A DNA stretch of 52,245 bases, taken from contig JBBSLP010000044.1 of NCBI GenBank assembly GCA_038255145.1, positions 1 through 52,245 on the forward strand, given 5' to 3'. A model generated the notes under the pieces. It was given only the letters and a program-made list of their open reading frames with translations, was not told the DNA's origin and ran no database searches. Below, in pieces: positions 1 through 7,571 of the stretch. The position numbers and the translations under genes are program-made. This DNA is from WHTX01 sp038255145 (GTDB taxonomy: Bacteria > Actinomycetota > Acidimicrobiia > Acidimicrobiales > CAIXPF01). Numbering within the stretch: the stretch's first letter is position 1; each line of letters opens with the position of its first letter.

Positions 1-2
1 CG

Positions 3-303
3 GCCCCCCAGGTCCATGCGACCAGGCCGAACATGGCGTGGTCGTGGGACATCAGCCGCCTCGCCGGGCCCGAGGCCCGCGTCTACTTCTTCTTGTATCT
101 GATCATCGACGTGTACTCGCGCAAGATCGTCGGCTGGACCATCGACACAACCGAGTCCGACAAGGTCGCCCGCCGGCTCATCGACACTGCGGCCAAGCGG
201 GAGGGCATCAACGCCGACACCCTGGTCTTGCACTCGGACCGTGGAGCGCAGATGACGTCGCTGACCGTGGCCGACCTCCTCGAGAAGCTCGGTGTCACCC
301 GCT
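3..303 (+). pseudogene. IS3-type transposase (integrase core) fragment, truncated at both ends
   Basis: Open from the window edge. The translation has the integrase-core (rve, DDE) pattern of IS3-type orfB: WSWDISRL carries the first catalytic Asp, DVYSRKIVGW follows, and HSDRGAQM carries the second Asp. In IS3 enzymes the block after GVTR continues with a Ser/Arg-rich motif and the catalytic Glu region. Here the similarity stops at about 300-303 and reading passes into an unrelated sugar-kinase sequence in another frame. It is therefore a dead remnant: N-terminus outside the window, catalytic Glu lost. No inverted repeat marks the 3' junction. Family identity is clear from the motifs; the IS subgroup is not assigned. 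Confidence 0.8.
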
Positions 304-823
304 GGTCGACGCCGCCGGCGAGCGCGACATGTTCACCGACCGGGGGGCCAGCGCCGCCCTGGGCGCCGACGAGGTCGCCGGGGGCGCGGCCCGGGCCCGG
401 CGCTGGCTGCACGTGTCGGGCTACGCCCTGGTCGGGCCGCACGGGGACGAGGTGGCCGACGCCGTGCGTGCCCGCGCCGCAACCGCAGGGCTGGGCCTGT
501 CGGTCGACCCGTCGTCCACGTCCGAGCTGGCCCGCCGGGGGGCGACGGCCTTCCTCGCGCTGACCTCGGGCTTCGACATCGTGTTCCCCAACCGGGCCGA
601 GGCCATGTGCCTCACCGGGGCGACGGACCCCGTGGTGGCCGCCCTGGTGCTGGCCCGCCACTACGGGACCGTGGTGGACACCACCGGGGCCGGCGACGCC
701 TTCGCCGCCGGCTACCTGGCCGCCCACCTGCAGGGGAGCGACGTGGACACGTGCCTGACGTCAGGGGCCGGGGCCGCGGCCCGAGCGGTGGGCCGCCTGG
801 GAGCGGGTCCGGCCGGCCGGTGA
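301..823 (+). pseudogene. PfkB-family sugar kinase fragment with internal deletion
   Basis: Frame 2 from about 301 reads a ribokinase/PfkB-type carbohydrate kinase: LVDAAGERDMFTDRGA (substrate-side region), NRAEAMCLTG, then the family signature DTTGAGDAFAAGYLAA with the catalytic Asp of GAGD. The N-terminal ~90 residues of a normal ~300-residue kinase are missing at the transposase junction. A second defect lies near 665-678: the segment ending ARHYGTVV runs straight into VDTTGAGD, skipping the roughly 35-45 residues (ATP-lid strand region) normally between them. The join is in frame. The gene ends with TGA at 821-823. Function is lost or severely impaired; substrate unknown. Confidence 0.75.
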
Positions 824-967
824 GGCGGGCTCCTGGACCCGCCGCGTGACGCCGCCGGTCCCCCTCGCCAGGGGCCGAGGCCGGACCCTGAGCCGGTGTG
901 CCCGCATGCCGACGCACCACCCGATGGAGGAGCGCGCCATGGACCGCCAGCGAACCGGAGACCGCAC
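824..967. other. Short non-coding spacer between broken genes
   Basis: 144 bp without a convincing reading frame, between the PfkB fragment stop and the ATG of the acyl-CoA dehydrogenase fragment. No clear Shine-Dalgarno, promoter or hairpin was recognised. Confidence 0.4.
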
Positions 968-1528
968 ATGACCACGCCGTCGTTCCTCGACGTGCTCGAG
1001 GAGATCGCCACCGAGGTCGTCGGCCCCGCCGCGGCCGACATCGACGCCACCGGCGCCTTCCCCCGGGCGGCCGTGGACCGGTTGGGCCAGGCCGGCCTGC
1101 TCGGCCTGATCAGCTCGACCGATGTGGGGGGGCATGGGCCTGGGCATGGCCGAGGCCGCCCAGGTCGTACGCCGCCTGGCCACGGCCTGCGGGTCCACGG
1201 CCATGGTCGTGTGCATGCACTACTGCGGTAACGCGGTGATCGAGCAGCGCGGCGCCGAGGACGTGCGCCGGGCCATCGCCGCCGGCCGGCACCTGTCCAC
1301 CCTGGCCTTCTCCGAGGTCGGCTCCCGCAGCCACTTCTGGGCCCCGTTGTCCACCGCAGCGGCCTCCGGTAGCGGTGTCGTGCTCGAGGCGTCCAAGTCG
1401 TGGGTGACCTCGGCCGGCGAGGCCGACGGCTACGTCTGGACCAGCCAGGCCACGAGCGGTGAGGGCGCCACCCTGTGGTTGGTGCCCGCTGATGCGGTCG
1501 GCCTGGCTTCCTCCAACACCATGCCCCT
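968..1528 (+). pseudogene. Acyl-CoA dehydrogenase, frameshifted and truncated
   Basis: From ATG 968 the protein starts as an acyl-CoA dehydrogenase N-terminal helical domain (LEEIATEVVGPAAADID, FPRAAVDRLGQAGLLGL). At the G-run 1126-1132 the frame is lost: the expected DVGGMGLGMAEA continues in frame 3 (from 1134), which is what one extra G would cause. Frame 3 then reads a good ACAD middle domain (LATACGSTAMVVCMHY, LAFSEVGSRSHFW, SKSWVTSAGEADGYVW) to about 1528. There it stops resembling an ACAD; the C-terminal helical domain with the catalytic Glu is absent and an unrelated ferritin-like tail follows in another frame. A homopolymer indel could be a sequencing error, but the 3' truncation is not explained by that. 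Confidence 0.75.
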
Positions 1529-1897
1529 GACCCCATCACCCGGCGGGTGGCCCACCTGTCCCGCCAGGACGAGGCCCGTCACGTGGCCTTCTCCCTCGGC
1601 CACCTGGTCCAGCACACGAGGGCCGATCCGCTCGTGTTGGGCCGCTTGGCCGCCGCGGCGGAGCGCCGGCACCACGAGCTGCGCACCTCGGCCGGCCTCA
1701 ACGACGAGGTCTTCGACGCCCTGGTGCTGCTGGCTGCGGGGTCGACGGACCCCACCGCGGTGGCTGCGGGCTGGCGGGCCGTGCAGGAGTTGCAGCGGGA
1801 CATGGACGACGGTCGACGGGGCCGGCTGGCCCGCCTGGGGTTCAGCACGGCCGAGGCCGAGGCCATCTCCGCCCTGCACACCCGCAACTTCATGTAG
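1529..1897 (+). pseudogene. Ferritin-like domain protein, C-terminal fragment
   Basis: Beginning at about 1529 the frame reads DPITRRVAHLSRQDEARHVAF and continues for about 120 residues to TAG. The DEARHVAF motif, with a carboxylate and His spaced as in the last metal-binding helix of ferritin-like or AurF-like di-iron proteins, is the basis for the call. The N-terminal helices supplying the other metal ligands are missing, so this is the tail of a longer gene joined to the acyl-CoA dehydrogenase fragment. A GTG at 1547 could start an orphan peptide but has no RBS. The exact ferritin-like subfamily is uncertain. Confidence 0.55.
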
Positions 1898-1925
1898 TGG
1901 GGCCGCTCGTCGCCGGCCCGGGGCC

Positions 1926-2507
1926 TCAGGGCCGGCGGGCCACCAGGTCGGCCCGCCCGGCGGCCTCGACGTGGCGGAGGACGTCGAAACCGGCCAGCGC
2001 CTCGACCAGTTCGCCCGGCGGGGCCAGGAAGGCGGGATCGGCCCCCAGCGCAGCCGGGTCACGGCCCACCGTGGACAGCGCGGCGGCCACGACCACACCA
2101 CCCGGCACCAGGGCCAGGGCGGCGTCGACCAACACCGGGGAGCGAAACAGCAGGCAGATGACCACGTCGTAGGGACCGGCGCAGCTGGGGGGCAGTCCCT
2201 CGTCGAGGTCGGCCTCGATCGTGAACAGGCGATGGGCCAGGCCTCGACGGCGGGCGGCGGTGGCCACCAGCTCCAGCGCCACCGGGGACACGTCCACGGC
2301 ATCGACCACCAGGCCCCCGGCGGCCAGGGCCAGCGCCGCGCCACCGGCCCCGCAGGCCAGGTCCAGGGCGCGGCCCGCGGTGGGCAGCCACGGCGCCGCG
2401 GCCACGAGGGCGGCAGGGGTCGAGGGATCGGCCCGGCCGTCGACGACCGCGGCCCGGTAGCGGGCATCCCAGCGGTCGCGGTCCTCGTCGCTCACGGTCA
2501 GCGGCAC
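1926..2507 (-). CDS. Class I SAM-dependent methyltransferase
   Basis: 193 residues, the usual size for a small Rossmann-fold methyltransferase. Motif I, LDLACGAGGAALALA (about residues 48-62), is the SAM-binding glycine loop. VDAVDVSPVALELV supplies the acidic residue after strand 2 that contacts the ribose. YDVVICLLF is motif post-II/III. The substrate cannot be inferred. GTG at 2507 overlaps the end of the upstream LCP gene by 10 nt; a second GTG four codons in would sit right after the LCP stop. Either way the two genes are translationally coupled, which hints at a cell-envelope or shared-transcript role but does not prove it. 3' of it lie the broken genes. Confidence 0.8.
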   Translation of the reverse strand: MPLTVSDEDRDRWDARYRAAVVDGRADPSTPAALVAAAPWLPTAGRALDLACGAGGAALALAAGGLVVDAVDVSPVALELVATAARRRGLAHRLFTIEADLDEGLPPSCAGPYDVVICLLFRSPVLVDAALALVPGGVVVAAALSTVGRDPAALGADPAFLAPPGELVEALAGFDVLRHVEAAGRADLVARRP

Positions 2508-3991
2508 TCGAGGCCGGGTGGGGGGGCCTCGGGGATGAAGCCGACGTGGGTCGTGGTGGTGACCTCGGCCGGGTTGGTGGGGTCGGCCGGCGCCGTGGTC
2601 GTGGTCGTCACCGCGGAGATGCCGCCGAAGTCCGATCCCGTCACCAGGTCCACACCAGTGGTCACCGTGGGGTCCTCGACGAGCTGGGCCCCGCCGACGA
2701 GCATGGACTGCACGAGCTGGGCTGCGGCCAGGTGGCCGGTGCCGTAGACCAGGCGGGTGCGGGACACGCTCTCGCCGGCATCCCCCACCGGGCCCAGGGC
2801 GAAGCCGTGCTCGCCCAGCACCGCCGCGGCCTCGCTGGCCTGACCGTCGATGCCGGTGCCGTTGAGCACGGACACGGTGACCTGGGCCGGCGTCAGGGCC
2901 ACGCCGTCACCGGGGGCGGGGGTGGCCGGCTGTACGACGCCCCGGAAGATGTCGAGGATGGGGGCGGCGGCCACGGGGTCGATCTGCAGCACGGCGGAGC
3001 CGTCGGAGGTCTCGTAGTCCACCGTGGGCAGCTGGTACGTCTTGAGCTGGTCACCGGCGAAGGCGGCGAACTTGCGGCCCAGGGACACGGCGTCGCCCAG
3101 GGACAGGCCGGGGTCGAAGCTGACGTTGTCGGCGGCCACGTCGGACAGCTTGTTGAGCTTGCCCACGTCGGTCAGCCCCAGCGAGGACGCCTTGTCGAGG
3201 GCCTTGCGCATGAACAGCTGCTGGCGGGTGATGCGACCGAGGTCGGCGGTGAAGTCCGACACCCACTCGCCATCGGGGTTCTGTACCTGCACGTGGCGGG
3301 CCCGGGCGAAGGCCAGGGCCTGGTCGCCGCTCATGACCACGCAGCCGGCCTCGGGGATGTCGAGCCCGGTGTACTCGTCGTACATGGGCAGGTCGAAGTA
3401 GAGGGGGATGCCGCCGAGGGCGTCGACGAGGCCCTTGAAGCCCCGGAAGTCGACCTCGACGTAGTGGTTGATCTCGATGCCCAGGTTGGTGGCGATGGTG
3501 TCCACCAGCACCTGGGGGCCCTCGCCGTAGGCGGCGTTGATGCGGCCCTCGCCGAACTCGCCGCCCACACCGATGGGCAGCCACAGGTCCCGGGGGATGG
3601 ACAACAGCGACATGGTGCCCGCCCCGGGATCGATGCGGGCCACCATGACCGTGTCCGAACGCTTGCCGCCGAACTCGCCGTCGAGGAAGCCGCCGGCGTC
3701 GGGATCCTCCGCGCTGATGTTCTCGCGGCTGTCCGAGCCCACGAAGAGGAAGTTCTGCGGAGCGTTCGACGAGGCATCGTCGAGATCGACCGAGACGCGG
3801 TCGAACCCGTTCCACTTCCACCAGGCGAAGCCGACCACGCCCACGCCGATGAGGGTGAGCACGGCCAGCACCGAGCCGGCCACCAGCACCACCCGCCGGG
3901 CCCCGCTGCGCCGCTTGCGGCCCGCTCGGTGGCCCGAGGACCCTCCGCGGCCGCTGCCGCCGACCGACGCCGCGCCGTCCCGGTTCGCCAC
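2498..3991 (-). CDS. LytR-CpsA-Psr (LCP) family cell-wall glycopolymer ligase with LytR_C domain
   Basis: 497 residues. LCP enzymes transfer lipid-linked glycopolymers (arabinogalactan or teichoic-acid-like) onto peptidoglycan outside the membrane. Visible order: basic, Ser/Gly-rich cytoplasmic tail (1-32), one membrane anchor (about 33-57), LCP catalytic domain with FLFVGSDSRE, KRSDTVMVARID (Arg/Asp of the active site), LSIPRDLW and GRINAAYGEG, the ARARH motif near 240, then a LytR_C domain (VTVSVLNGTG...) and a Thr-rich tail ending PPPGLECR. GTG 3991 is chosen because a TAGAGT hexamer lies 7 nt upstream with no Shine-Dalgarno (leaderless). It is followed by a coupled methyltransferase. Confidence 0.93.
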   Translation of the reverse strand: MANRDGAASVGGSGRGGSSGHRAGRKRRSGARRVVLVAGSVLAVLTLIGVGVVGFAWWKWNGFDRVSVDLDDASSNAPQNFLFVGSDSRENISAEDPDAGGFLDGEFGGKRSDTVMVARIDPGAGTMSLLSIPRDLWLPIGVGGEFGEGRINAAYGEGPQVLVDTIATNLGIEINHYVEVDFRGFKGLVDALGGIPLYFDLPMYDEYTGLDIPEAGCVVMSGDQALAFARARHVQVQNPDGEWVSDFTADLGRITRQQLFMRKALDKASSLGLTDVGKLNKLSDVAADNVSFDPGLSLGDAVSLGRKFAAFAGDQLKTYQLPTVDYETSDGSAVLQIDPVAAAPILDIFRGVVQPATPAPGDGVALTPAQVTVSVLNGTGIDGQASEAAAVLGEHGFALGPVGDAGESVSRTRLVYGTGHLAAAQLVQSMLVGGAQLVEDPTVTTGVDLVTGSDFGGISAVTTTTTAPADPTNPAEVTTTTHVGFIPEAPPPGLECR

Positions 3992-3998
3992 CGACGCG

Positions 3999-4004
3999 AC
4001 TCTA
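3999..4004 (-). promoter_or_regulatory. Predicted -10 hexamer of a leaderless LCP transcript
   Basis: TAGAGT on the minus strand, 7 nt before GTG 3991. No Shine-Dalgarno is present between them, so transcription probably begins at or next to the start codon. An overlapping TATAGA two bases upstream is an alternative. Confidence 0.5.
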
Positions 4005-4015
4005 TAACCGGGCTA

Positions 4016-4029
4016 CCCCTCATTCGGGG
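4016..4029 (-). terminator. Small hairpin between PPOX and LCP genes
   Basis: CCCC-TCATTC-GGGG: four G:C pairs with a 6-nt loop in the 65-bp gap after the PPOX gene stop and before the LCP promoter. Weak and without a U-tract, so only a tentative terminator. Confidence 0.25.
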
Positions 4030-4056
4030 ACACCCCCCTGCCGGGTTGGCACGTGG

Positions 4057-4542
4057 TCAGGGAGAGATCGGGCCCCCGGCGCCGGCCCAGCCCCGCAGCT
4101 CGACCACGTCGATGGCCAGCACCGCGCCGGTCGGGGGGCGCTCGCGGTACTGGTGGTACTTGGCGGCCAGGGCGACGAGGGCGTCGTCGCGCTCGGGTCC
4201 AGCCGCCAGCTCATGGCCCAGGCCCCGCAGCCGCACCCACCACAACGCCGTCCACTCGTCCTCGTAGTGGTCGACGAGGACGGTGACCTGGGGATCGACA
4301 GCCACGTTGTCCAGCCGCCGCAGTCGGGCGCTGCGCTTGGGCTTGTGGTCGACCACCGACACCAGCCGGCCCAGGGGCCCAGCGCCCTCGAGCCAGGCGT
4401 ACACGAAGGGGACCAGGTCGATGCGCCCCGTGCCGCTGCGGGTGCCCAGGCGGCCCACGGGCGCGTCCCGCACCCGGTCCAGCCAGCCGGCGGTGGCCGC
4501 ATCCACCTGTCCTGCGTCCACCTGTCCTGCGTCGTCCATCAT
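4057..4542 (-). CDS. PPOX-class (split beta-barrel) probable F420-dependent protein, Rv0121-like
   Basis: 161 residues with the flavin/F420-binding split-barrel pattern: RVRDAPVGRLGT near the N-terminus, VPFVYAW, the basic KPKRSARLRRLDNVAVDPQV stretch that in the F420 branch contacts the cofactor phosphate, and EDEWTALWWVRLRG. Length and order match the TIGR03668-type F420 PPOX proteins such as Rv0121; catalytic substrate unknown. The N-terminus contains a duplicated AGQVD from a perfect 15-bp repeat (about 4509-4538). It lies 16 nt downstream of an acyl-CoA dehydrogenase on the same strand, probably one transcript. Other F420-linked families in the window (FrhB-type, luciferase-like) are consistent with an F420-making host. 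Confidence 0.82.
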   Translation of the reverse strand: MMDDAGQVDAGQVDAATAGWLDRVRDAPVGRLGTRSGTGRIDLVPFVYAWLEGAGPLGRLVSVVDHKPKRSARLRRLDNVAVDPQVTVLVDHYEDEWTALWWVRLRGLGHELAAGPERDDALVALAAKYHQYRERPPTGAVLAIDVVELRGWAGAGGPISP

Positions 4543-4558
4543 CGACCGTCCCGGACCC

Positions 4559-5815
4559 TCAGCCCCGCTCCCCCGGCTCCTTGGGCAGGCCCAGCACCCG
4601 TTCGCCGACGATGTTGCGCTGGATCTCGGCCGTGCCTCCCCAGATGGTCTCGGACCGGGAGAAGAAGAAGGCGGCCTGGGTGGGGCTGGCCGGGTAGTCG
4701 CGCAGCGTCTTGCGCCGGCCCACCCCGGGAACCGAGATCTCGTCGTTGGTGCCCGTCAGCAGCTGCCCGGCCGGGCCCTGCACGTCGATGGCCAGCTCCA
4801 TCACGTCGCGGTGGTACTCGGACCAGAACATCTTGTTGGTGGCGCCGACGGCGCTCATCGAGCTGTCCTTGCGCCCCGAGACCTGGGTCGAGAACGAGCG
4901 CAGGCCGTTCACCTTCATGATGTGGACCTTGCTGTGGGCCCGGGCCAGTCGCTGTCGGATGGTGGGATCGGCGATGCGCCCGTTGGCCCGGGCCGCGTCG
5001 ACGATGTCCTCCAGCTCCTTCTCGAAGCGCCGGTACGAGGTGGTGGCGCTGGTGCCCCGCTCGAAGCCCAGGGTGGTCATGGCCACCTTCCACCCGTTGT
5101 TGACCCCACCCACCACGTTGTCCTTCGGGCACCGGGCCTCGTCGAAGTACACCTCGTTGAACTCCGCCGATCCGTCCACCTGGACGATGGGGCGGATCTC
5201 GACGCCGGGCTGGCGCATGGGCACCAGCAGGTAGGAGATGCCCTTGTGCTTGGACACGTCCGGATCGGTGCGGCACAGCAGGAACACGTAGTCGGCGTGC
5301 TGGGCCTGGGTGGTCCACACCTTCTGGCCGGTGATGACCCACTCGTCGCCGTCCAGGGTGGCCCGGCAGCCCAGCGAGGCCAGGTCGGATCCGGCGTCGG
5401 GCTCGGAGAAGCCCTGGCACCAGGTCATCTTCCCCTGGAGGATCTGGGGCAGGAAGGTGCGCTTCTGCTCCTCGGTGCCCCACTGCAGGATGGTGGGACC
5501 GACCAGGGTGTCGCCGAAGAAGTCGCCCCGCATGGGGGCGCCGGCCCGGTGGAACTCCTCGGTCAGCACCAGGCCCTGCCACGGGGTGAGGCCCCGGCCG
5601 CCGTACTCGGTGGGCCAGGTGGCACAGATCCAGCCCCCCTCGAACAGGGTGCGGGGCCACGACGCGTTGAAGGCGGCCCGCTCGGCGTCGGTCAACTCGA
5701 AGCCCTCGGCGAACCAGTCTGCGGGCAGGTTCTGTTCCAGCCAGGCCCGCACCTCGACCCGGAACGACTCGGCTTCGGCGGGGTACGTGAGCTCCATCCC
5801 TCCATGGTGACCCAT
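4559..5815 (-). CDS. Acyl-CoA dehydrogenase (FadE-like)
   Basis: 418 residues from ATG 5815, complete. FAD-dependent alpha,beta-dehydrogenation of an acyl-CoA, electrons probably passed to the EtfAB encoded at 21.8-23.6 kb. Family blocks seen: GGRGLTPWQGLVLTEEF, FSEPDAGSDLASL (FAD/substrate loop), WVITGQKVWTTQAQHADY, GFERGTSA, and near the C-terminus SETIWGGTAEIQRNIVGERV, the ACAD signature. ATG 5815 is preferred because GGAGG lies 6 nt upstream; the internal ATG at 5797 (MELTYP) has purines directly abutting it and is less likely. Substrate chain length is not inferable. It is divergent from lysS across 214 bp and followed by the PPOX gene. Confidence 0.93.
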   Translation of the reverse strand: MGHHGGMELTYPAEAESFRVEVRAWLEQNLPADWFAEGFELTDAERAAFNASWPRTLFEGGWICATWPTEYGGRGLTPWQGLVLTEEFHRAGAPMRGDFFGDTLVGPTILQWGTEEQKRTFLPQILQGKMTWCQGFSEPDAGSDLASLGCRATLDGDEWVITGQKVWTTQAQHADYVFLLCRTDPDVSKHKGISYLLVPMRQPGVEIRPIVQVDGSAEFNEVYFDEARCPKDNVVGGVNNGWKVAMTTLGFERGTSATTSYRRFEKELEDIVDAARANGRIADPTIRQRLARAHSKVHIMKVNGLRSFSTQVSGRKDSSMSAVGATNKMFWSEYHRDVMELAIDVQGPAGQLLTGTNDEISVPGVGRRKTLRDYPASPTQAAFFFSRSETIWGGTAEIQRNIVGERVLGLPKEPGERG

Positions 5816-5870
5816 GGGTAACCTCCGAGGCCAGGCAGGCAAGACCACGCAGAGAGACCACTCGGACGAT

Positions 5871-5880
5871 CTGCGTACGC
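5871..5880. promoter_or_regulatory. 10-bp perfect palindrome between divergent fadE and lysS
   Basis: TGCGTACGCA, self-complementary, about 60 bp upstream of the acyl-CoA dehydrogenase start and 150 bp upstream of the lysS start. Possible operator; no regulator gene is adjacent. Ten-base palindromes occur by chance in GC-rich DNA, so confidence is low. Confidence 0.25.
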
Positions 5881-5963
5881 ATCGTGATCAGCGTGTCAGA
5901 ATGGGGTTTCGGCGGCGTCCGCCCTTCTGTCAGCATCTCCAGCGGCCGGAGCGCTCACCGCCT

Positions 5964-6011
5964 GATCGCTTCTTCGATCGCTTCTCGGATCGCAGCTTCG
6001 ACGGCTTCTTC
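5964..6011 (+). repeat. Four 12-bp imperfect tandem repeats upstream of and in frame with lysS
   Basis: Units at 5964, 5976, 5988 and 6000 begin GATCGC or GACGGC and end TTC or TCG. They are in the lysS frame and would encode DRFF-DRFS-DRSF-DGFF. An in-frame ATG at 5901 would place them in an N-terminal extension of the synthetase, but that ATG has no RBS. The array may be coding, regulatory or neutral. Confidence 0.7.
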
Positions 6012-6029
6012 GACAACATGAGGGTGCAC

Positions 6030-7571
6030 ATGGTTTCGGACGACCAGACGGGGACGCCGGCAGGATCGGCTCCCGCCGCCGCGGTGAGCGGCCGCCAGGG
6101 CCTCGACCAGCAGATGGCCGACCGGCGGGCGAAGTTGGCCGCCCTGGTCGACGCTGGCATCTCCACCCACCCCTACACGTTCGCCCGCACCGACACCACC
6201 GAAGCCCTGCGCCTGGCCCACCCCGACCTGGCCCCCGACACCCGCACGGGGGTGACGACCAGCGTGGCCGGGCGGCTGCTGGCCCTGCGGGGCCACGGCC
6301 GGCTCAGCTTCCTCGACGTGCACGACGGCTACGGCCGCATCCAGATCCTGGCCGAGCACGACAAGCTCGACGAGACCTCCCAGACCGTGCTGGCCAACCT
6401 CGACATCGGCGACTGGATCGGCTCCGGCGGCGAGGTCATCACCTCCAAGCGGGGCGAGCTGTCGGTCGAGGCCGCCACCATCGCGCTGCTGACCAAGGCC
6501 CTGCGCCCCCTGCCCGACCTTTACCACGGCGTGGTCGACCCCGAGACCAAGTACCGCCAGCGTGAGGTCGACCTGATCGTCAACGCCGAGGACCGCCACG
6601 TCTTCGAGGTCCGGTTCAAGACCATCGCCGCCATGCGCAACCAGCTGGCGTCGGAGGACTTCGTCGAGGTGGAGACCCCGGTGCTGCAGGCCCAGGCCGG
6701 CGGGGCCATCGCCCGACCGTTCTTCACCCGCTCCAACGCCCTCGACATGGACCTGAGCTTGAGGATCGCTCCCGAGCTCTACCTCAAGCGCCTGGTGGTG
6801 GGCGGTTTCGAGCGGGTGTTCGAGATCGGCAAGAACTACCGCAACGAGGGCATCGACACCCGCCACAGCCCCGAGTTCACCTCCATGGAGGCCTACCGGG
6901 CCCTGGGCGACATGCACGACGGCATGGACCTGACCGAGCGCATCATCGTCGACTGCGCCCAGAAGGCCGCCGGCAAGCTCCAGTTCACCCAGGGCGACGT
7001 GGCCATCGACCTGACGCCCCCGTGGCCCCGGCGCATGCTGTTGGACATGGTCGAGGAGATCCTCGGCCAGCGCGTCCACCCCGCCGACCCCGTGGAGAGC
7101 GTCCGGGCCGTGTGCGACGCCAAGGGCGTGCCCTACCAGCAGGACTGGGGCTCGGGGAAGCTGATCTTCGAGATCTACGACAAGATCCTCCAGCCCGCCA
7201 CCGTCGGTCCCGTCCTCGTGTGCGGCTACCCCATCGAGGTCTCCCCCCTGGCCCGACGCATGCCCGACGACGACACCCTGGCCGACCGCTTCGAGCTGGT
7301 CATCGCGGCCAAGGAGCTGGCCAACGGCTACAGCGAGCTCAACGACGCCGACGACCAGAAGGGACGCTTCGCCTTCGAGGCCAAGCTGGCCCAGGCCGGC
7401 GACGACGAGGCCCACCCCGCCGACCGGGACTTCGTGCGGGCCCTCGAGTACGGCCTGCCGCCCACGTCGGGCATCGGCATCGGCGTGGACCGCCTGGTCA
7501 TGCTGCTGGCCGAGGTGTCCAACATCCGCGACGTGATCCTCTTCCCGCTCCTGCGACCCGCGGCGTCCTGA
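6030..7571 (+). CDS. lysS: Lysyl-tRNA synthetase, class II, coupled to an MprF-type gene
   Basis: 513 residues from ATG 6030, chosen for the GAGGG about 6 nt upstream. It charges tRNA-Lys with lysine. N-terminal OB-fold anticodon-binding domain (VAGRLLALRGHGRLSFLDV), then class II core: FETPV-like EVETPVLQ, motif 2 FEIGKNYRNEGIDTRHSPEF, ELANGYSELNDADDQKGRF and motif 3 SGIGIGVDRLVML. Full length and all motifs intact. Its TGA overlaps the ATG of the next gene (TGATG), so synthetase and aminoacyl-phospholipid synthase are translationally coupled; in mycobacteria the equivalent activities are fused as LysX. It may be the housekeeping enzyme or a LysX-type dedicated copy; only the rest of the genome can say. 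An in-frame extension from ATG 5901 is possible. Confidence 0.95.
   Translation: MVSDDQTGTPAGSAPAAAVSGRQGLDQQMADRRAKLAALVDAGISTHPYTFARTDTTEALRLAHPDLAPDTRTGVTTSVAGRLLALRGHGRLSFLDVHDGYGRIQILAEHDKLDETSQTVLANLDIGDWIGSGGEVITSKRGELSVEAATIALLTKALRPLPDLYHGVVDPETKYRQREVDLIVNAEDRHVFEVRFKTIAAMRNQLASEDFVEVETPVLQAQAGGAIARPFFTRSNALDMDLSLRIAPELYLKRLVVGGFERVFEIGKNYRNEGIDTRHSPEFTSMEAYRALGDMHDGMDLTERIIVDCAQKAAGKLQFTQGDVAIDLTPPWPRRMLLDMVEEILGQRVHPADPVESVRAVCDAKGVPYQQDWGSGKLIFEIYDKILQPATVGPVLVCGYPIEVSPLARRMPDDDTLADRFELVIAAKELANGYSELNDADDQKGRFAFEAKLAQAGDDEAHPADRDFVRALEYGLPPTSGIGIGVDRLVMLLAEVSNIRDVILFPLLRPAAS

Noticed and set aside
1..1897. Active composite transposon or integron at the left end
   Set aside because: Only one truncated integrase piece, no inverted repeats, no attC-like sites and no second IS copy within the window.
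2546..4267. Plus-strand 573-codon frame over LCP and PPOX genes
   Set aside because: Shadow frame; the minus-strand LCP and PPOX motifs are unambiguous.
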